Below are positions 1 to 13,875 of a stretch of 64,000 bases of DNA, piece after piece (within the stretch, counting starts at the first letter, position 1; each line of letters opens with the position of its first letter). The notes beneath the pieces are model-generated. The model had not been told where the DNA came from, did no database searches, and was given only the letters and a program-made list of their open reading frames with translations. The position numbers were made by a program, and so were the translations under genes. This DNA comes from Saccoglossus kowalevskii (lineage: Eukaryota; Hemichordata; Enteropneusta; Harrimaniidae). The stretch lies in assembly GCF_000003605.2 (NCBI RefSeq), contig NW_003143796.1:361746-425745 (forward strand). The letters are read 5' to 3'.

Positions 1-3000
1 TTTTATTTTATTTGAAACTATCACACCATACACAATATAACGATAGACAACTACAAAAAATACGCATAATTAAACATAAAATGGAGTAATAATTCATAAA
101 GGTTTACACCCCAAGTTTGTGAAGGTGAGAGATAATAGTATTAGTGTACATTGTCATTTGGCTTACGAACTAGTAAATCAACATAAATACAAGTGTTAGT
201 TCTGAGATTATTAAGTAACAATAAAGCAACAAATATAGAATTAAACGATTAACTTATAAGTATTAAAATTTGCATATGACAGCAGCAGCGTAGTCAATAA
301 GCTGATTTCACATTGATTGACATTAAAAAAAGAACAATGCTGTAACTGTGGCGTAACATATTATAGGTCATAGTAATAAGTCCGTATTGTCACATGACAG
401 TGATTATATTGTATCAGAGCTGTCAGTCATCTTTGCGTGCTTGGGAATCAGTGTGATTATTGGATGATTGAAGATATGCCCCATTATGTGTTAAGGGATG
501 TCTTCAGCTTTTATGGTACACCGCATTATAATTTGTATATGATATTAATAGCAACCAGTTTCTAATGTTGTGTAATTACATTTTCATACGGTATGGACTA
601 TTTGTTTGGCCCAGGTATATGTACATCGACCTGTTTTCTTCTTTTCCTTTGCTTTCTTTATGTACATACATATGTTTATAATTTGATGTGATAGGTCTGA
701 TTTATATTAAAGGTAGACAAAATGTTGCTCATGAACTTTTCACTCCAGTAATTGCATTTTTAATCAGTTATGATTGTGCATTAGGTCTGTTTTTAAAGGG
801 CGTGTAATGGTCTCTTGAGATAATTCATTTCGTTGGTTTGGTAACCGATTAAAACGCATTGTGATGGTTCCATTGTATTGTAGTGTAATTGGACCATACA
901 TTGTAATGTGTTTGGGTATAGTATAATCGTGGTTTGTGTAAGTAATAACAATGTGTTTGGGGATATATTAGTCTGGATATAATGTAATATAGCTTTTTTT
1001 AGTATTTTCTGTGTAATATGACACTTGTGAAATGAATTACTGGAATAATGAAACACCCAACTATATGGCAAATATACTCGCAAATTTATTTTTACATGTG
1101 TAGCAGTATGTTGTGTCAAAATCTGTCTGCAATTTATTCGTTTTAGTATTCAATAGTATGTGAACTTTTTGGTTTACTGTCAATCTGATTGTTGGGAAAA
1201 ACGGGAAAATAATAGAAATAATAGCAGCAGTTTCTATAGACAACACGAACACGCATTTCACCGTTAAAACCAACTAAAATCGTTGTAAAGTTGTAAATAC
1301 TTCTATACATCAAAAGTACCTTGTAAGACACTGTATTTTTGCACTATATGTCACCGAGCAAAATTTTGAGATATTGGAAAAAAAATGGTAAATTTCCCTA
1401 AAACAGACAAACCGTTCTATTTTACTATATTTTATTGATCGATATTCTCTGAACCGAGTACAGTGAAACCATATTTTTATTTGACTGTCTTAATCCTTGT
1501 AGCATGGTATATCGAATATGTAAAAATTAAGAGAATGGCAATGTTTTTACTTACTTATGTGTTCTACCTTAAACTGATATTCGAAAAAACAACATAACTT
1601 CTACGAGTTGATTTATTGACTGACTGTTTTAATGCTTAAACACACATAGTTAATAGTATTAAGGTAGCACAACTATACAGTTAAATGTGTTATTATCAAG
1701 CAAAAATATTATACTCGATAATAAAAACGTCAAGCGATAATAATTAATCATATTTTATCAACAAATCATTCACCCAAAATTGTCAGATGTGTGTAAATCC
1801 TTGCCTGTTGAGATAAGATTCAGCGTGGCTATTGCATGTCAAGTTGCGTTATACGTCAATATATGGTAATTCCAGTGAGTGTAGCTTCCAGCAACAACGT
1901 AGATCACGACATATACATACGCTTGCAGGCAATCTTCGCGGTGTCCTTGCCTGTTTGTGGTGATAATGGCGTGTATTATGCTCATCACACGGGTTGTTTG
2001 AACATCATTAGTGTAACATCTTGAAATGAATGAGCTTGAACAAACACGAATCTGGTACTAGCGGAGCATGCGCTGTGGAGATACCTTAGGAATATGATCA
2101 CATATGACTCGGGTTTAAACTGATGGAGTACGTTCGCCAATGCCGTACTCCTTTTTTAATTCTCGATTAGAATTCGTTTTGTGCGGATAATCTAATGACA
2201 GTCATGTTAGAAATGTTGTGAATATTATATACAACACACGCGTCTTGTTTGCTTGTTGAGATTTGCATTTCTCGATTACTTCCAGCAATTAATCAATATA
2301 TATATAAATCACTCCCACTCGGAATTATGACACCTTGACATTTGACCACTTTGCTACTTCATGCAAACACCACATAGGAATGATGAACAGTATAATGCTT
2401 GAACGGGGGACAATTTTGTCACAATCCAAATAACTTGAAAAAAACTAGTAATTTACCGCTATACAATACACGTTATATACACGTATATATATATAGCTCA
2501 CGAGATCACGTATGTTCGCGTAGCACGAGACACGAATTAATACGAGCACAAAATATGCAAGATAATATGCAAGTGGTCGCTATCGTCAGCATGTGGCAAC
2601 ACTGAGGCTAACATCAGTGCATGTGTAGAATATAAAACAGTCGAATGACGTCGATTGTTAATGTCGACGTTAGCAATAAAATGTAATCACGTATTGCAGA
2701 CGGAAATACAATATTGCTTTAACAATGAAGTATAACACCATTAAAGATCGCATTAGCATACATGCAGTTATCATGCTTGAAAACAAAGCGTTAACAGCGT
2801 GCCCACCTGTTACATTCAAACTGACTACAACTCAACTCATCGTAATAGTTTAAATAATATTATTTTAATTAATATATTATTTATCACATATGTCTCTACT
2901 TGTTTGCGCTAGTAATAACATTAACACAACACATCCTGATTGGAATTGTAACAGTCGCCCTGCCTTTTTCGTAACGTGCAATTGTAATGAAGTATATATA

Positions 3001-4241
3001 TATAAAATATAATGTTCAAATTGTTCAGATTTTTCGTATGTTACAATTTGTTAGTAGTCACGCACTGAATGTTTTGAAAAGTGGATTAGACCATTTTGGT
3101 TTTAGTGTATGGATTAATTTATTACATAAGGTATTGCATCATGCATTGTATAATACTGTGATTTTTTTTAAATATTTCCGATAATCTAATAGATTAAAAT
3201 CATTAAAAATATCTTTTCATATAGTATCATTATATTACATAAAATAGAATTTGGAAAATCCGTTTTTGGAAGAATCACGAAAAATATATTTATTTGTCAC
3301 AAACAATTAACCTTGAATACTTGTCGTGAGATAATAATTATTTTATTTAAGCACAGATAATGCTACTCAGCACGAAATATATTGTAACATAATTGATATC
3401 GCTTATCAAATCAAAATCCGCCCTTCAAAGACGTATTGATCGCTTCTCGAGTTGGTCGCATCGGCGAGTCGGCTTCTATGTGCTGAACTCAAATAGCTAT
3501 CTAAATTCTTGCTGTCTGATCTGAATAGTGTTAATTCAGTATTTCCATGTACATGCCTTTAAACAATTCTATAACGTATAAATATGTGAAGCTATAATTG
3601 TGTTTTGATTCCGAAATTCTGAATTGTCAAAGTGGGTAGATAATGGTTCATGTTTTCACCACCAGACTTTCTCGCCCAAATGTTTCTGACATTTTTTATG
3701 TTCTTCAATATTTTTTGGAAATGATCCCTAATTTTGAATTTAACAAGCAAATTTGAGTCATTTTCAGATTTTTACTAAAAGATTTGGCTATTTTTGTACC
3801 AATGTTCTGAAGGGAAGTGCAGACTATAAACGGGACTATTTTATGAATTTGTGATGAAAAGAGGAAACTGGTGATGAAAAGGATAGTATTTGTACCGTGT
3901 ATTGTCAACTAAGATGTATGCTTATTGTAAAATTATTAAATTAAACAAATATAAAACAAAAAAATTGCCAAGGCCCTTCTTTATGACTATATTTGGCTAT
4001 ACATATATTAAAACATTAATAACATGAAATCAATTAGAAAGTAATACCAATCATGCGTCAATGCTGAGAAACAAATACCACATAATACTAAATAGAACGA
4101 TTCTCCAAATGAAATAGATGCCCTGAATCACAGACATGATCAATCCCCTTGGAAACAAATAGTAATAAATTGTATGAATGATTCCGCCTTCGCAACTGTT
4201 AATATTGTTTCCCAGTGTAGTGAATATAATAACGTACTATG
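1..4241. other. gene-poor AT-rich stretch
   Basis: No supported gene. Short open frames here (for example 1836-2024 and 2399-2605) show neither recognisable protein sequence nor convincing splice signals. The only structured feature I see is the small inverted-repeat element at 3651-3882, annotated separately. Confidence 0.6.
3651..3882 (+). repeat. MITE, CCTTTTCACC-end family, copy 1
   Basis: About 232 bp. It begins with TTTTCACCACCAGACTTT and ends with CTGGTGATGAAAAGG, which is the reverse complement of the start with few mismatches. The whole length aligns with the copy at 49725-49953, sharing interior blocks such as the ATTTGGCTATTTTTGT segment and the GGAAAGTGCAG-type segment. Size, lack of coding capacity and terminal inverted repeats fit a non-autonomous DNA transposon. 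The superfamily is not determined. Confidence 0.75.
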
Positions 4242-6158
4242 TTAGTACTGGAATCCACTTGTGAATAGTTTAATTCCTCCTCCTATCTCCCGGCAATAAT
4301 AGTTTATACACTCATAACCACTTGGGCAACTTCGCTCAGACGAGGGACTGCAAGTTCTTCCCATTACGACGAAGCTTCGCTCACAGATTCCTCCCACGCA
4401 GTATCCAAAGCCCAACATCCTGCGACAATCACCGTTGTTTGAACAATGTTGTCTGAAAAGCTTAAAAGAAGGCAAATAATATAATGAATGAGTATGTTCA
4501 ATTACGTATTATATATTTTCTGATTAGACGATGGATGGAGATTATATAGACTGTTTTAATAAAAAGGAAGTCGTTTTATCAAAGTAAGCGAAAACTAGTA
4601 TTGTGGTTTGCTCGAGCGACCACCACGGCTGTCGTCTAATTCGATGCGCCATTGCAATGCAGTGGTGTGCATGGTGTTGTTCGGCAACTGATATCTTTAT
4701 TACGAAGACACCAAATCAACCAAAGTCTTCACAAAGAAATATAATTTGAAAAAGAACATAATTTCGACTATCGCATGATAGAAATTAGATGCCCCTGGGT
4801 ATACATGAGTAATTCTAGTTCAAAGCAAATTATAACACTACACCGGTTCATTTTTTATTTCCTCCGCTAAAAACAGGAAAACAATGTTGATATAACAAAA
4901 TAGTAATAATTTAACATTGTATAGTTTGTTTGAGCGACCGAATGCAATCGATAATCGATTAACTGTCATTGTTTGTGTTATTCTGAAATACAACGTAATT
5001 TCCATTTTGGCTTTGAACTGTCTAACTTTTAATAACACTAACAATACTATGTTGTTTTTATAGAATTAAACTATATTGATGTCATTGGCTTAGTAATAAT
5101 ATTTGCTATTCTTTGTTTAGAAATATACGCACAGTTACTATTGGTATTTAGACCAATCAAAACGACGCTTTCAACATGTTGATATGTTGAAATAGGATAA
5201 TACATATTTTCGGTGTACCACTATCGTTTTAATGGTGTAAGTTAGCCGCAGATATTAAATCATACATACTAACGTTTCGGGATCAATGCAAAGTCATTGA
5301 ATTGAAATCTCGCGTATTTTATTTAAAACATTTGTTAATGCGACTCATCTTCCCTATATAAAAAGCAATACAATATTTCTATAAATTGCGCTCTCTCGGG
5401 ACGGAGCTTCTCTGTGACGTCACAGCGACGTATATGGGTGAAAGCAATGTTGCTAAATTCGACAACTGCGTCTGGTTGTAGGTCGTTAGTTATCTGAAGC
5501 ACAGTGAAACCTCACAAAAACATAATCTTCGTTATTAAATGACTACAGATCAAAAAATAGTGGGACCCACTTACGTCATAGAACTGCTTAATTACTAAAG
5601 GGTGTATTCGACAGTTTTCTTGTTTACTCTTGCGATGACTGTCATTGCGACTAATTATAGAGACGTATAACGTCCATTATGTCTTGCATACATCATAGAA
5701 TTCATAGAATTTGTGAATAACAGTGTGTAGAGCACAATTTCTTAATGGTGGGTACGTATGCTAGCGGAGAAAAATGTGCCTACCCAATACACGTGTTATC
5801 ATAATCAAGTTAATTTCAATAAATTAATTACCGAAATTAACACCGAATTAGTCAGAACGAAATAAACAAATTGAGTGAATATTATGCGTATTCTATACAT
5901 GTACATTATGCTTATTTTCAAGATGTGTGATCAAAAAACATATTAGTGTATTAGTTAAGTATGCCAATTAACCAATCTATGATCAAATATTACGACACAT
6001 GGACCCAAAATACACAAAATATCGCATACACCCATACATGAATGAACACAATATGCGCAATTATGATTAAATCTACTCACTGATCGGCGATGTCCCAATG
6101 AACCGGTGATAAAAATGCAGAGAATCAGCGACAGTATAGTTACTTTGAGATAAGTCAT
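4242..6158 (-). CDS. small secreted cysteine-rich protein A (98 aa, two exons)
   Basis: Two coding exons on the minus strand: 6158-6081 (26 codons) and 4460-4242 (72 codons plus stop). Exon 1 encodes a signal peptide, MTYLKVTILSLILCIFITG, and ends at a strong donor (TCA, then GTGAGT) in phase 0. Exon 2 follows a TTCTTTTAAG acceptor and starts LFRQHC. The mature part has eight cysteines in two four-cysteine modules: C-x5-C-x8-C-x4-C, then C-x7-C-x5-C-x4-C, with a YCVGGIC core. The C-terminus reads REIGGGIKLFTSG. The gene at 23419-24343 has the same intron position and phase, the same module plan and a matching tail, so these are paralogues. Eight cysteines suggest four disulfides and an extracellular role (defence peptide, venom-like peptide or inhibitor). 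The spacing loosely recalls EB or Dickkopf/colipase-type modules, but I assign no function. A longer open frame begins upstream of the chosen ATG. I prefer 6158 because it starts the signal peptide directly. Confidence 0.8.
5412..5425. promoter_or_regulatory. palindromic CRE-like site inside the intron of gene A
   Basis: CTGTGACGTCACAG is a perfect 14-base palindrome centred on the full CRE octamer TGACGTCA, the consensus bound by CREB/ATF bZIP dimers. It lies in the intron of cysteine-rich gene A, about 660 bases downstream of its first exon. Binding is inferred from the motif only. Confidence 0.35.
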
Positions 6159-6262
6159 TCTTACAGAATTTCTATGTTGGAGCACGGCGGCGAAAAGAAC
6201 GAAGCACCCTGTCGATGAATACAACCCGTACAACTAAAGATGACTATGAGTTAACGGGAAAT

Positions 6263-6269
6263 ATTTATA
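6263..6269 (-). promoter_or_regulatory. TATA box of cysteine-rich gene A
   Basis: On the minus strand the sequence reads GGCTATAAATATTTCCC. The TATAAAT lies about 105 bases upstream of the chosen start codon at 6158, which would place transcription start near 6235 with a 5' leader of about 75 bases. The paralogous gene at 24343 has a TATA motif at nearly the same distance. Confidence 0.55.
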
Positions 6270-8290
6270 GCCGTGGCAACCGGATACCCATCAGCCTCGC
6301 ATTCGGCAATAGGTGAGAATCAAACCGAAGGCAAAAAAAACACGCAAGAAATGAGTGATTATGCTGACATAAGGTGCCTGAACTAATCATGTATAAAATA
6401 TGATGATTACCTTTTCTGTATTGACTGGGAGGGAAACAGGGTATCATATTCCATTCTCCATCTCAATATACAAATATAATCGTCTTATTATCACAGCACC
6501 TCCACGTAATAGTATTTGTATTCTCGTAGAAACGATCGAGGACTCCAGCGAAATGACTAATTTATTGTAAATACATTTGATATATCATTATAGTCATATA
6601 CAATAGATCAACAAAATCGTGGTGATTATAGGGACTCGGTTAATGGGAAATCTGAACTTCACATTAATAAGAGGTGAGAAAAAACACATGAAGGTACTTA
6701 TAGTAGTTTTGATGCGATTGAGGTAATATTAAAAAAATCTAAAATAATCTTAAGATTAAAATATATATTTCATTCACAATCATTACATATATATGTACGG
6801 ATTATAGTGAAATGTTAATTTGTTTGTAAATACAAAACCATGTCATGTGTCAGTAGTGTCGTATTACATGTTTATCAAAAATAATCCGATTTTTTTTTTG
6901 TAATATGATTTTATGTCCTGCTCAAAAATATCTGATTTAAAAATCACAGATTGTTTGTGTTATGTCCTTTCACCATTATGTTAATAGCATATCAGTGAGT
7001 TGATGATGGCATCGTTTTTACCTTGCCATGATGAAATCATTACAACTATGCTCTATATGTATATGACTCATACCACGCAATAGATGGTGTTTATTCCAAT
7101 GGGAGACTAAAAAAACCGTAGTTATATTGTGGTTTCTTTGTGACTGCACAATTGTATTCCCAAAAGTCATTGCCAGTTGAATAGTTTTCGTTTATGCAAG
7201 TTAAGTCGATGATACTGCGTGGTTGGATAGTCTATCTACGTTTACCGTCACGAGTTGTGTGCATACGCAGGAAGTAATAACAAACTCGTTGTTTAACTTT
7301 CAAGCACTATACAAAAATGATAATAAAGTGGCTCGTGTTACATTTTGTTGTGTGTGTTTGTTTGACACAATACGTACGGGAACATATAAATATGAACCGT
7401 TTAGTTATTAAAATATTTTCATCTAAAGTCACATAAAATATTAGCACATGATGCATGGGTGAATCGCGCAGATTTAGGACAGAACAATATTAATTATGAA
7501 TTCATTCCATTCACCCTGAGGCTAGTGAAAGCTGTGGTAACACAATGATTAACGATTTCCACAAACACTGCTTCTGACATTGGGTTTTATATTTAAACCA
7601 AACAATTTCATTGTCATGGAAATACGGGCGACGACGTATTGCTTTAATATTAGTAATCCTATCGAGCTACATGACTAGCTCAATATCACATTAATTATTA
7701 AATAAACAAAACTGTATATGATCATTATCATTTGATGAGATAATGAGATGCACAGAATTATAATAGTAATATTCAAATATGGTAAACTCACGTGATTCCT
7801 AATATAAAAGTGCCGTTTCCACCAATCAGATCAGATTATTTGAACAAACTGAGGGATTTTCATGATGGATGAATTTATACTGCGGGAAAGTTTGATTGTT
7901 CAACTTGTAACAGCAGTCGTATGAAGATAATATGATGACAACTCCACTGTCGAACTTCCACTCATAAAATTAGCGGGCAGGCCGATTCTGCAATATATTA
8001 ACGTGTACTTACCCCACAACAACGTTCAAGCCAATTACTGATTGATATTTAGTGTTGTTATTCATTGGATGTACATAATATTCACGACTGCTTGAAAATA
8101 GTTTACCGTCAGTTTATCTCATGCGAGTAAAATAATAATTTACGGTTATACAGACACATTGCCAACATTTTTAGCATTCTTTAGGTTATCCTAACACTGG
8201 CAATCGGTTGTGGGTACTGTAGCGAAATACAAATTCCGGGCGTTCTTAAGATAGCGATTTGAGAGAATTAGAAACGGTGGGGTCCACACA
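6270..8290. other. intergenic stretch with nothing recognisable
   Basis: AT-rich sequence with frequent stops in all frames. I see no exon with paired splice signals and no repeat structure worth naming. Confidence 0.5.
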
Positions 8291-8305
8291 TCTCGAAACA
8301 CTGTA

Positions 8306-8914
8306 TTAAAAACAACGCCAGGATGATGTGCCTTTGCTAGGATTTATCTGTGATCGTTTGCGATTGAAGAAGTTGAAAAACCTGCCAGACAATCTCAGGA
8401 TGCCAAGTCTCGTTAGAAATGTTGGTGTTAATAAAAGGTAACATTTGTTCTTTAATGTCGATGTCAAGAATACGTACAAAGAAGCCCACTGTCTCGATAA
8501 ATCCATTGGATATATTGAATAGTTGTTATTTTGAAAGCACATCAGTAAACACTGAAGCGATTCATAATGGAACGCCAGATTAAAGCGCGGTGGTCGTCGC
8601 GCAGCGCGTGTTCAAATTTCATGTAAATAAACAATGTATTTACACGCGTTGTATACGTCGCTATGAGTCCCATATCGAACAGGACGCGGCACGACGACCA
8701 CCGCCCCTTAACCAGTCATTGGACAAAATTTTAAATAGGTCACTGCCATAATGCTGTGTATCCATGCTGTAATTCCAAGCATCACTGGAAAAAATAACTT
8801 CCATGCAAACGTCAGAACGAGGCCTGGCGTTCTGTCACTCCAAAACATCGTTTTGCTGGTTCCCGGCGTCCTTTGCGAATGACAAGTAGGACACAGATAA
8901 CTTGTAGTCGCCAT
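8306..8914 (-). other. unidentified coding-like stretch interrupted by a MITE
   Basis: On the minus strand a 68-codon frame (8914-8708, starting MATTSYLCPTCHSQR) has a CPTC knuckle and a hydrophobic segment. It ends where a TTAA-flanked MITE is inserted. Beyond the MITE a second frame runs to 8306. Other frames in the same stretch also read as plausible protein, for example FIETVGFFVRILDI between about 8508 and 8340. The composition looks more coding-like than the surroundings, but I recognise no family and see no splice signals. It may be an old remnant of an unidentified gene or element. Confidence 0.25.
8580..8711 (+). repeat. TTAA-flanked palindromic MITE, copy A
   Basis: 132 bp bounded by TTAA on both sides, consistent with a TTAA target duplication. 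Terminal inverted repeats read AGCGCGGTGGTCGTCG on the left and GGGGCGGTGGTCGTCG on the reverse complement of the right end. The interior carries ATGTAAATAAACAATG and a TATGAGTCCCATAT block shared with copies at 35199, 51069 and 53151. TTAA duplication is characteristic of piggyBac-type transposition, but the end bases do not match the canonical piggyBac terminus, so family assignment is tentative. Confidence 0.8.
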
Positions 8915-8919
8915 ATTGT

Positions 8920-11900
8920 TCCACTCGACCTGGATTCCGGCCCAAAGTCACGTGACTAAGTGAGGTAATTTGAAAACATTTCAAGTTCCTAAACCTGTCT
9001 TTAATACTTCAATAAAGCCATGTCCAATCACTCTGCCTGTTTAGACCTCCTATTTGAGATGTTTCTGGTATTTCATATTCACGAGAGTAAAAAGAAAACC
9101 CTGTTCCGTATATAAAACGACGGCGAAGAAACCAAATAAAATAGAAAAAAGAATGCCGTAACCATTACTAGATACCGGCCTCTTGTGGCTTGGCGCGCCA
9201 TAGCACTTGAGGCGGGAACCAGCCAAACATCATTTGGGAATATCTAATGTACACATTCCTGAAAGCGTAGAATATATATTATCATACCCCTATTACAACC
9301 CTATCGGCAAATCATATTCACGCATTTGGCGGTCAATATATTTGTGTATTGACTTCTCAGAGGTCAAATACGTAATATTAGCCTTCTGTGCTTGCCAAGG
9401 CATTATAATTGATCTAAAAACAGGTCGAATAACTGACCGTAGTCGACGCACCGTCTTGAATTTCACACGGTAATCCAGGATTTGTTGACGTCGTATACCG
9501 ACGTATAGTGCGTCTATTTATTTCATCAAGGTAATTTTATTACTCCCACTCGCTGTGTTCCGTACATACACCTGGGTTTCATTGAATTGTTCAATTAACC
9601 GGGAATGTGTCGTTATATTCCGTTTTATTTAAGTCCGAGTGACGAGAAAGCAGTGTGATGATTTTGTCTTTGTGCACCGTTGTCATGTTTAAACGTCTCG
9701 GCTTCTGAAATGTTACAGACGCCCGTAGCAAGTTGGTACCTACAATAATCTTAAATGTAACCGGCAGTTTTGGAGGTGCTAAGGAATATAAACACATACG
9801 AACCATTAGAATGTGATGAAACAGATACTTGTGAATGGAGAAAATTTCCGATGTTGTCATTGAAAACTTGGGCGGGAGATATCTTACAACTTGAATGAAG
9901 TCTTTTACAATTTTTTTTTTCGTCTTAATAATACAAATATTGACCCCTCGCCTCGGTCAATAATGCTCACTTCGAGTCGACAAATTTTTATATCGAACTT
10001 GACCAGGGTCAATATTTCTATAGTGTTTGACTAATGGGACGGTTGACACTACCAGGACACTACGCGCCAATGTGTTGGCTTAGAAAATAAACTGAAAGGA
10101 CGGGGAGATGAGATTACGTCAACTTGAATTCATTAATTATTGCTTGTTATGTACTGTCCCACAGTATGTCTGAACAGTCTTTATTGTGTATTGTTGTGTG
10201 CTAAACCCGATTGGTTGTTTGATAACTGATTACATTGTGTGAACACAGTTCATAATACCGTTTAAACACGTACAACGTTAGGGAAAGACGATACAATACA
10301 CATATGGGCTTATGATACATAAGTACTTATAATTCATATTTCGCGTTAACCAACCTTTATAAACAAGATTCAGTCATTAAAAAAAATGACTGTTTAAAGA
10401 TTTTGACATAAATCTGATTTGTTATGTCATTTATAAACCTTGCTATTGAACGATTACCTATTTCGATTCATCGTCGATTTTACGCAGTTTTCGTAACGCC
10501 ATTAAGGCTCAAATCAACAACGTCATATCCGACTTTTCTTTGTGGTTGTGATTTTACACATCCCCCAGGCAACTAAATCCGCCGTAATCGGCTTCAATTC
10601 CAGCGTGACTATACAATTTCACGGCGGACGCCATCATTTGCCAGATTCTTTCAAATGGCGTATCATATGCACTTCACGGTATTGTGTTTTTCATTCGACG
10701 CATGCGAAATGATGAATTGAGTATTAACAAACTTATATTTTTTGCGATATAAACATTATTTAATCGAATTTCTTCAATTATTAATATGTTCTGATGTTCA
10801 ATAACATGTATCACCGTGACGTCATTTCGCAGAGAAATATTCCACGAATCATAGTTCGTGTGGCACATGGACTACATATTAGACGACAGGTAATCGACGA
10901 AACTGGCCTGCCAGGCATGTCTGGTGAGAAACGCTTTGGCGACTAAGAAGATTGCGAGCTTGATATGTAAGACATTTCTGTAAACACGGAAGTCAATGGT
11001 TTAATGATAACAAAATGCCTATCGTAAATATTACATTTAAATAAATGTGTCATTGCGCTGTGGCTGTAAAGTCAAACCTTTAATTTACAGTTTACCGGCA
11101 TATTTAATCAAGAAAAAATGTGACTTTAAAACTATAAGTCAAAGCACAGCATTACACCATTTTTACTTTTAGCGTAAAGCGAAAATGTCGCACGCTAGTT
11201 GCCCTGACATTTGTGTGACAGTGCCGAAAATCTCAAATTTCAATTCTCCCGGGGAAGATTACGTTTCTAAATTCAAATACATAGTCACTGTTCATGTGCA
11301 CTCGTTTTCAACACTACCGTACTATATTATGTTTGTATATATGCCTGTGAACTTCGTACATCTCTCAGTAAACCTACCTAAGCCTTATGCACACTGGATT
11401 CAACGTATAAAAAGCTAAAGCTAAAGATCCCAAGCTATGTTGAACGCATGTTAAATATATTTACACGAAATTCTAACGCACACAGCGATCTACTGAGAAG
11501 CTTTGTGTGGTTAATCGTACGAGTAGCCGAGTAATAACACCCTTGGTTCACTAACGTACAAAAATGTACGAATTACTATTCTACATATTCATGAACTAAA
11601 AATGTGGATGTAATTGATAAAAAAGTGTTGTGATTTCATATCTTAAGTGTGGACTCAATCAGAAATAAGCACACAGTCAGTAGGTTAAACGACCAAGAGT
11701 GGTACAAACATCAAACATGTACTACTAAAAATGGCCTAGATATAAACTATATATTTTATGCATACTTTTATCTCATTGTTGAATACGTAAATTAGTTGTG
11801 ATTTAAGACTTCCGCTATAAATTTATAAACATGTAACTATATCAATGTATATATTTTAAGAAAGCTTAGATAATGCGACATTTAATGACATTATTAGCCG

Positions 11901-13370
11901 AGGAGATTAAGAAAAAGGATCAGCTTATGAAGATTCCCGACGCGGCTGTAAAGTAACTCTATATGATTACTAAAATATTCACATTAGTAAAAATCAGTGA
12001 ATAACATCTATTTTGTGTTTTCATCTCTTTTTTAAAAGGCAACAGTGACGCCAATGATACCCTTTGTGGCATTCACTCAGTGAATACCCTTACTAATTTC
12101 TGAACAATGCCCGTTTACTAGAAAAGGACTGTTTTCGGAAATAGTTTGTTCCTGCGGAATGAAAGTGGAGAGTACAGAATTGTTTTCAATCAGCATCCAT
12201 TCGAACCAAAACTTTACAGATTGACGAACTATGTGGATATATGGTTACTCTACTAAAAGAGATGGGCATGAGATTCATGATCGAATGCAATATCTTTTTA
12301 CTATGATACATAAAGGATTGAGTGACCCTAGAATAACGAATGTATTAAAAGGGAGCAGTAATTTTCAAATAAAAAATATTACATGAGTTTTGAATAAATT
12401 TGATATTCAGGGGTCATGAATTCGATATTCTGTCTATCCCATGAATCCATTTCGCAGCTTATAAACTTAAAGCTAAAAACGAACACAGTGATTCTAATTT
12501 GTGAGTGTGTATTCAAGACACCATAGAGAGATTTTGTTCAAATGTATTGAAAACATAATTATTTATTTTGGAGTCAATTCAAACCGTGGCGGTTTCACAA
12601 TGCCTGAAAAATCATCACTAGACATGGGTGAAACACATTTCTGTGCACGGAGACGTTGAGGTTGGTGGAGTTTGAAATGTCGTTTCAAATATATGCAACT
12701 TCATATTGCACGTCACGCTTTTTTGCCAACATCTGAAACTACCAGAATTAATCGAATTAATATAATTCTTAATAATAATTCAAGAAATTTTGTATGATAC
12801 CATCAACATTTTGTGATATTCAGCCATGATATCAAAAGTTCAACCTGCTGCATGGTTTATTCAGATCAGGTTTAATTTCATTACACATGGACAATTATTA
12901 CACTGTGTGCTATTCAGCCATGATATACTGAACTGCCATAATATATGAGATAAATACAAGTGTGATAGCTTCAGGTTCTTGGCGTATTGTCTTTCTATAA
13001 AAAAAGAAGTTATGCGACATTATGTCATCATGTGACTACACACAACCCACAGCCACGGTATGGTCTCGGCCAGGTGCGCGAATAATGGATTCGAACTGTC
13101 CGTTAAGTAACGGCCAAGTATGAATACTATATATATCAGTGAAAAATAAATCATTTGACACACATTGTATACTTTGCATGGGATAACTATCGAACACGGT
13201 TCGGCGTTGCAACTATGTAGTGCTTTAAATTACACGTCGGTTACAACTGCTGCTACCACAGGGGCTGCTACATGTCTGACCCCGGTGTCTGTGTCTACGT
13301 TGGCGCTGGCATATCTATGAACCTTTTCATCCGGGGAGAGACAATACATAGAACTTACCTACTGCGGTCG
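8920..13370. other. gene-poor stretch
   Basis: Contains open frames of 77 to 89 codons (9207-9473 plus, 9591-9860 minus, 11185-11418 plus) that I do not recognise and that lack convincing splice or promoter context. A full CRE octamer TGACGTCA lies at 10817-10824. Nothing else stands out. Confidence 0.4.
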
Positions 13371-13371
13371 T

Positions 13372-13780
13372 GCCCCTGATATGGGTCTCGTTTTGGGGAT
13401 TTTAGGTATCGGTCTTAGTTTTGGTCAAGATAGGTATAAATATCGGTAATATAAATAACCTGGACATTGTGTTAATAATACGCTCTTATGTAAGTGACAG
13501 AGGTGTTTATATGGTCAAAATACATATTTTTAAAATAAATCAATATTACAATGCAACTGTTGGCTTACATGTGCTTTTATTGCAGATGCTCTTCTAATAC
13601 TGCAAATACGGTAACTGTTTTATTTGGAATAAACAGTGATGACAGAAATCATTTTTCATGGTACTTTGGTATAAATATGGGTATAGATTTTGCCACTATC
13701 CAGGTATAAAAATTTCCACACTTTTGAGCAATCAGGGGCACCTTCCTACCCAGCTATCTATCAACTGCCCCCCCCCCCCG
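13372..13780 (+). repeat. left arm of a dispersed repeat present as an inverted pair
   Basis: This arm aligns over most of its length with the reverse complement of 15640-15960. Shared blocks include ATTTTGCCACTATCCAGG, CACACTTTTGAGCA, TATTTGGAATAAACA and GGCACCTTCCTAC. The two arms differ by several internal insertions and deletions. Both reach the spacer at a short poly-C or poly-G tract. They may be two independent insertions in opposite orientation or the ends of one about 2.6-kb element; no coding interior supports the latter. Confidence 0.7.
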
Positions 13781-13782
13781 GG

Positions 13783-13875
13783 TTTTCACCACCAGTTACC
13801 TCTTTTTCTCAGAAAATAGTCCCGTGTATAGTCTACACGAAAAAAATGGGCGAAAAAGTCTGGTAGTTAAAAAAT
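13783..13875 (+). repeat. short internally deleted copy of the CCTTTTCACC MITE
   Basis: Starts GGTTTTCACCACCAG and ends ATGGGCGAAAAAGTCTGGTAG, which is the reverse complement of the family start (TTCACCACCAGACTTTTTCG). About 90 bp, so most of the interior found in the copies at 3651 and 49725 is missing. It abuts the poly-C tract at the inner end of the 13372-13780 repeat arm. Confidence 0.55.
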
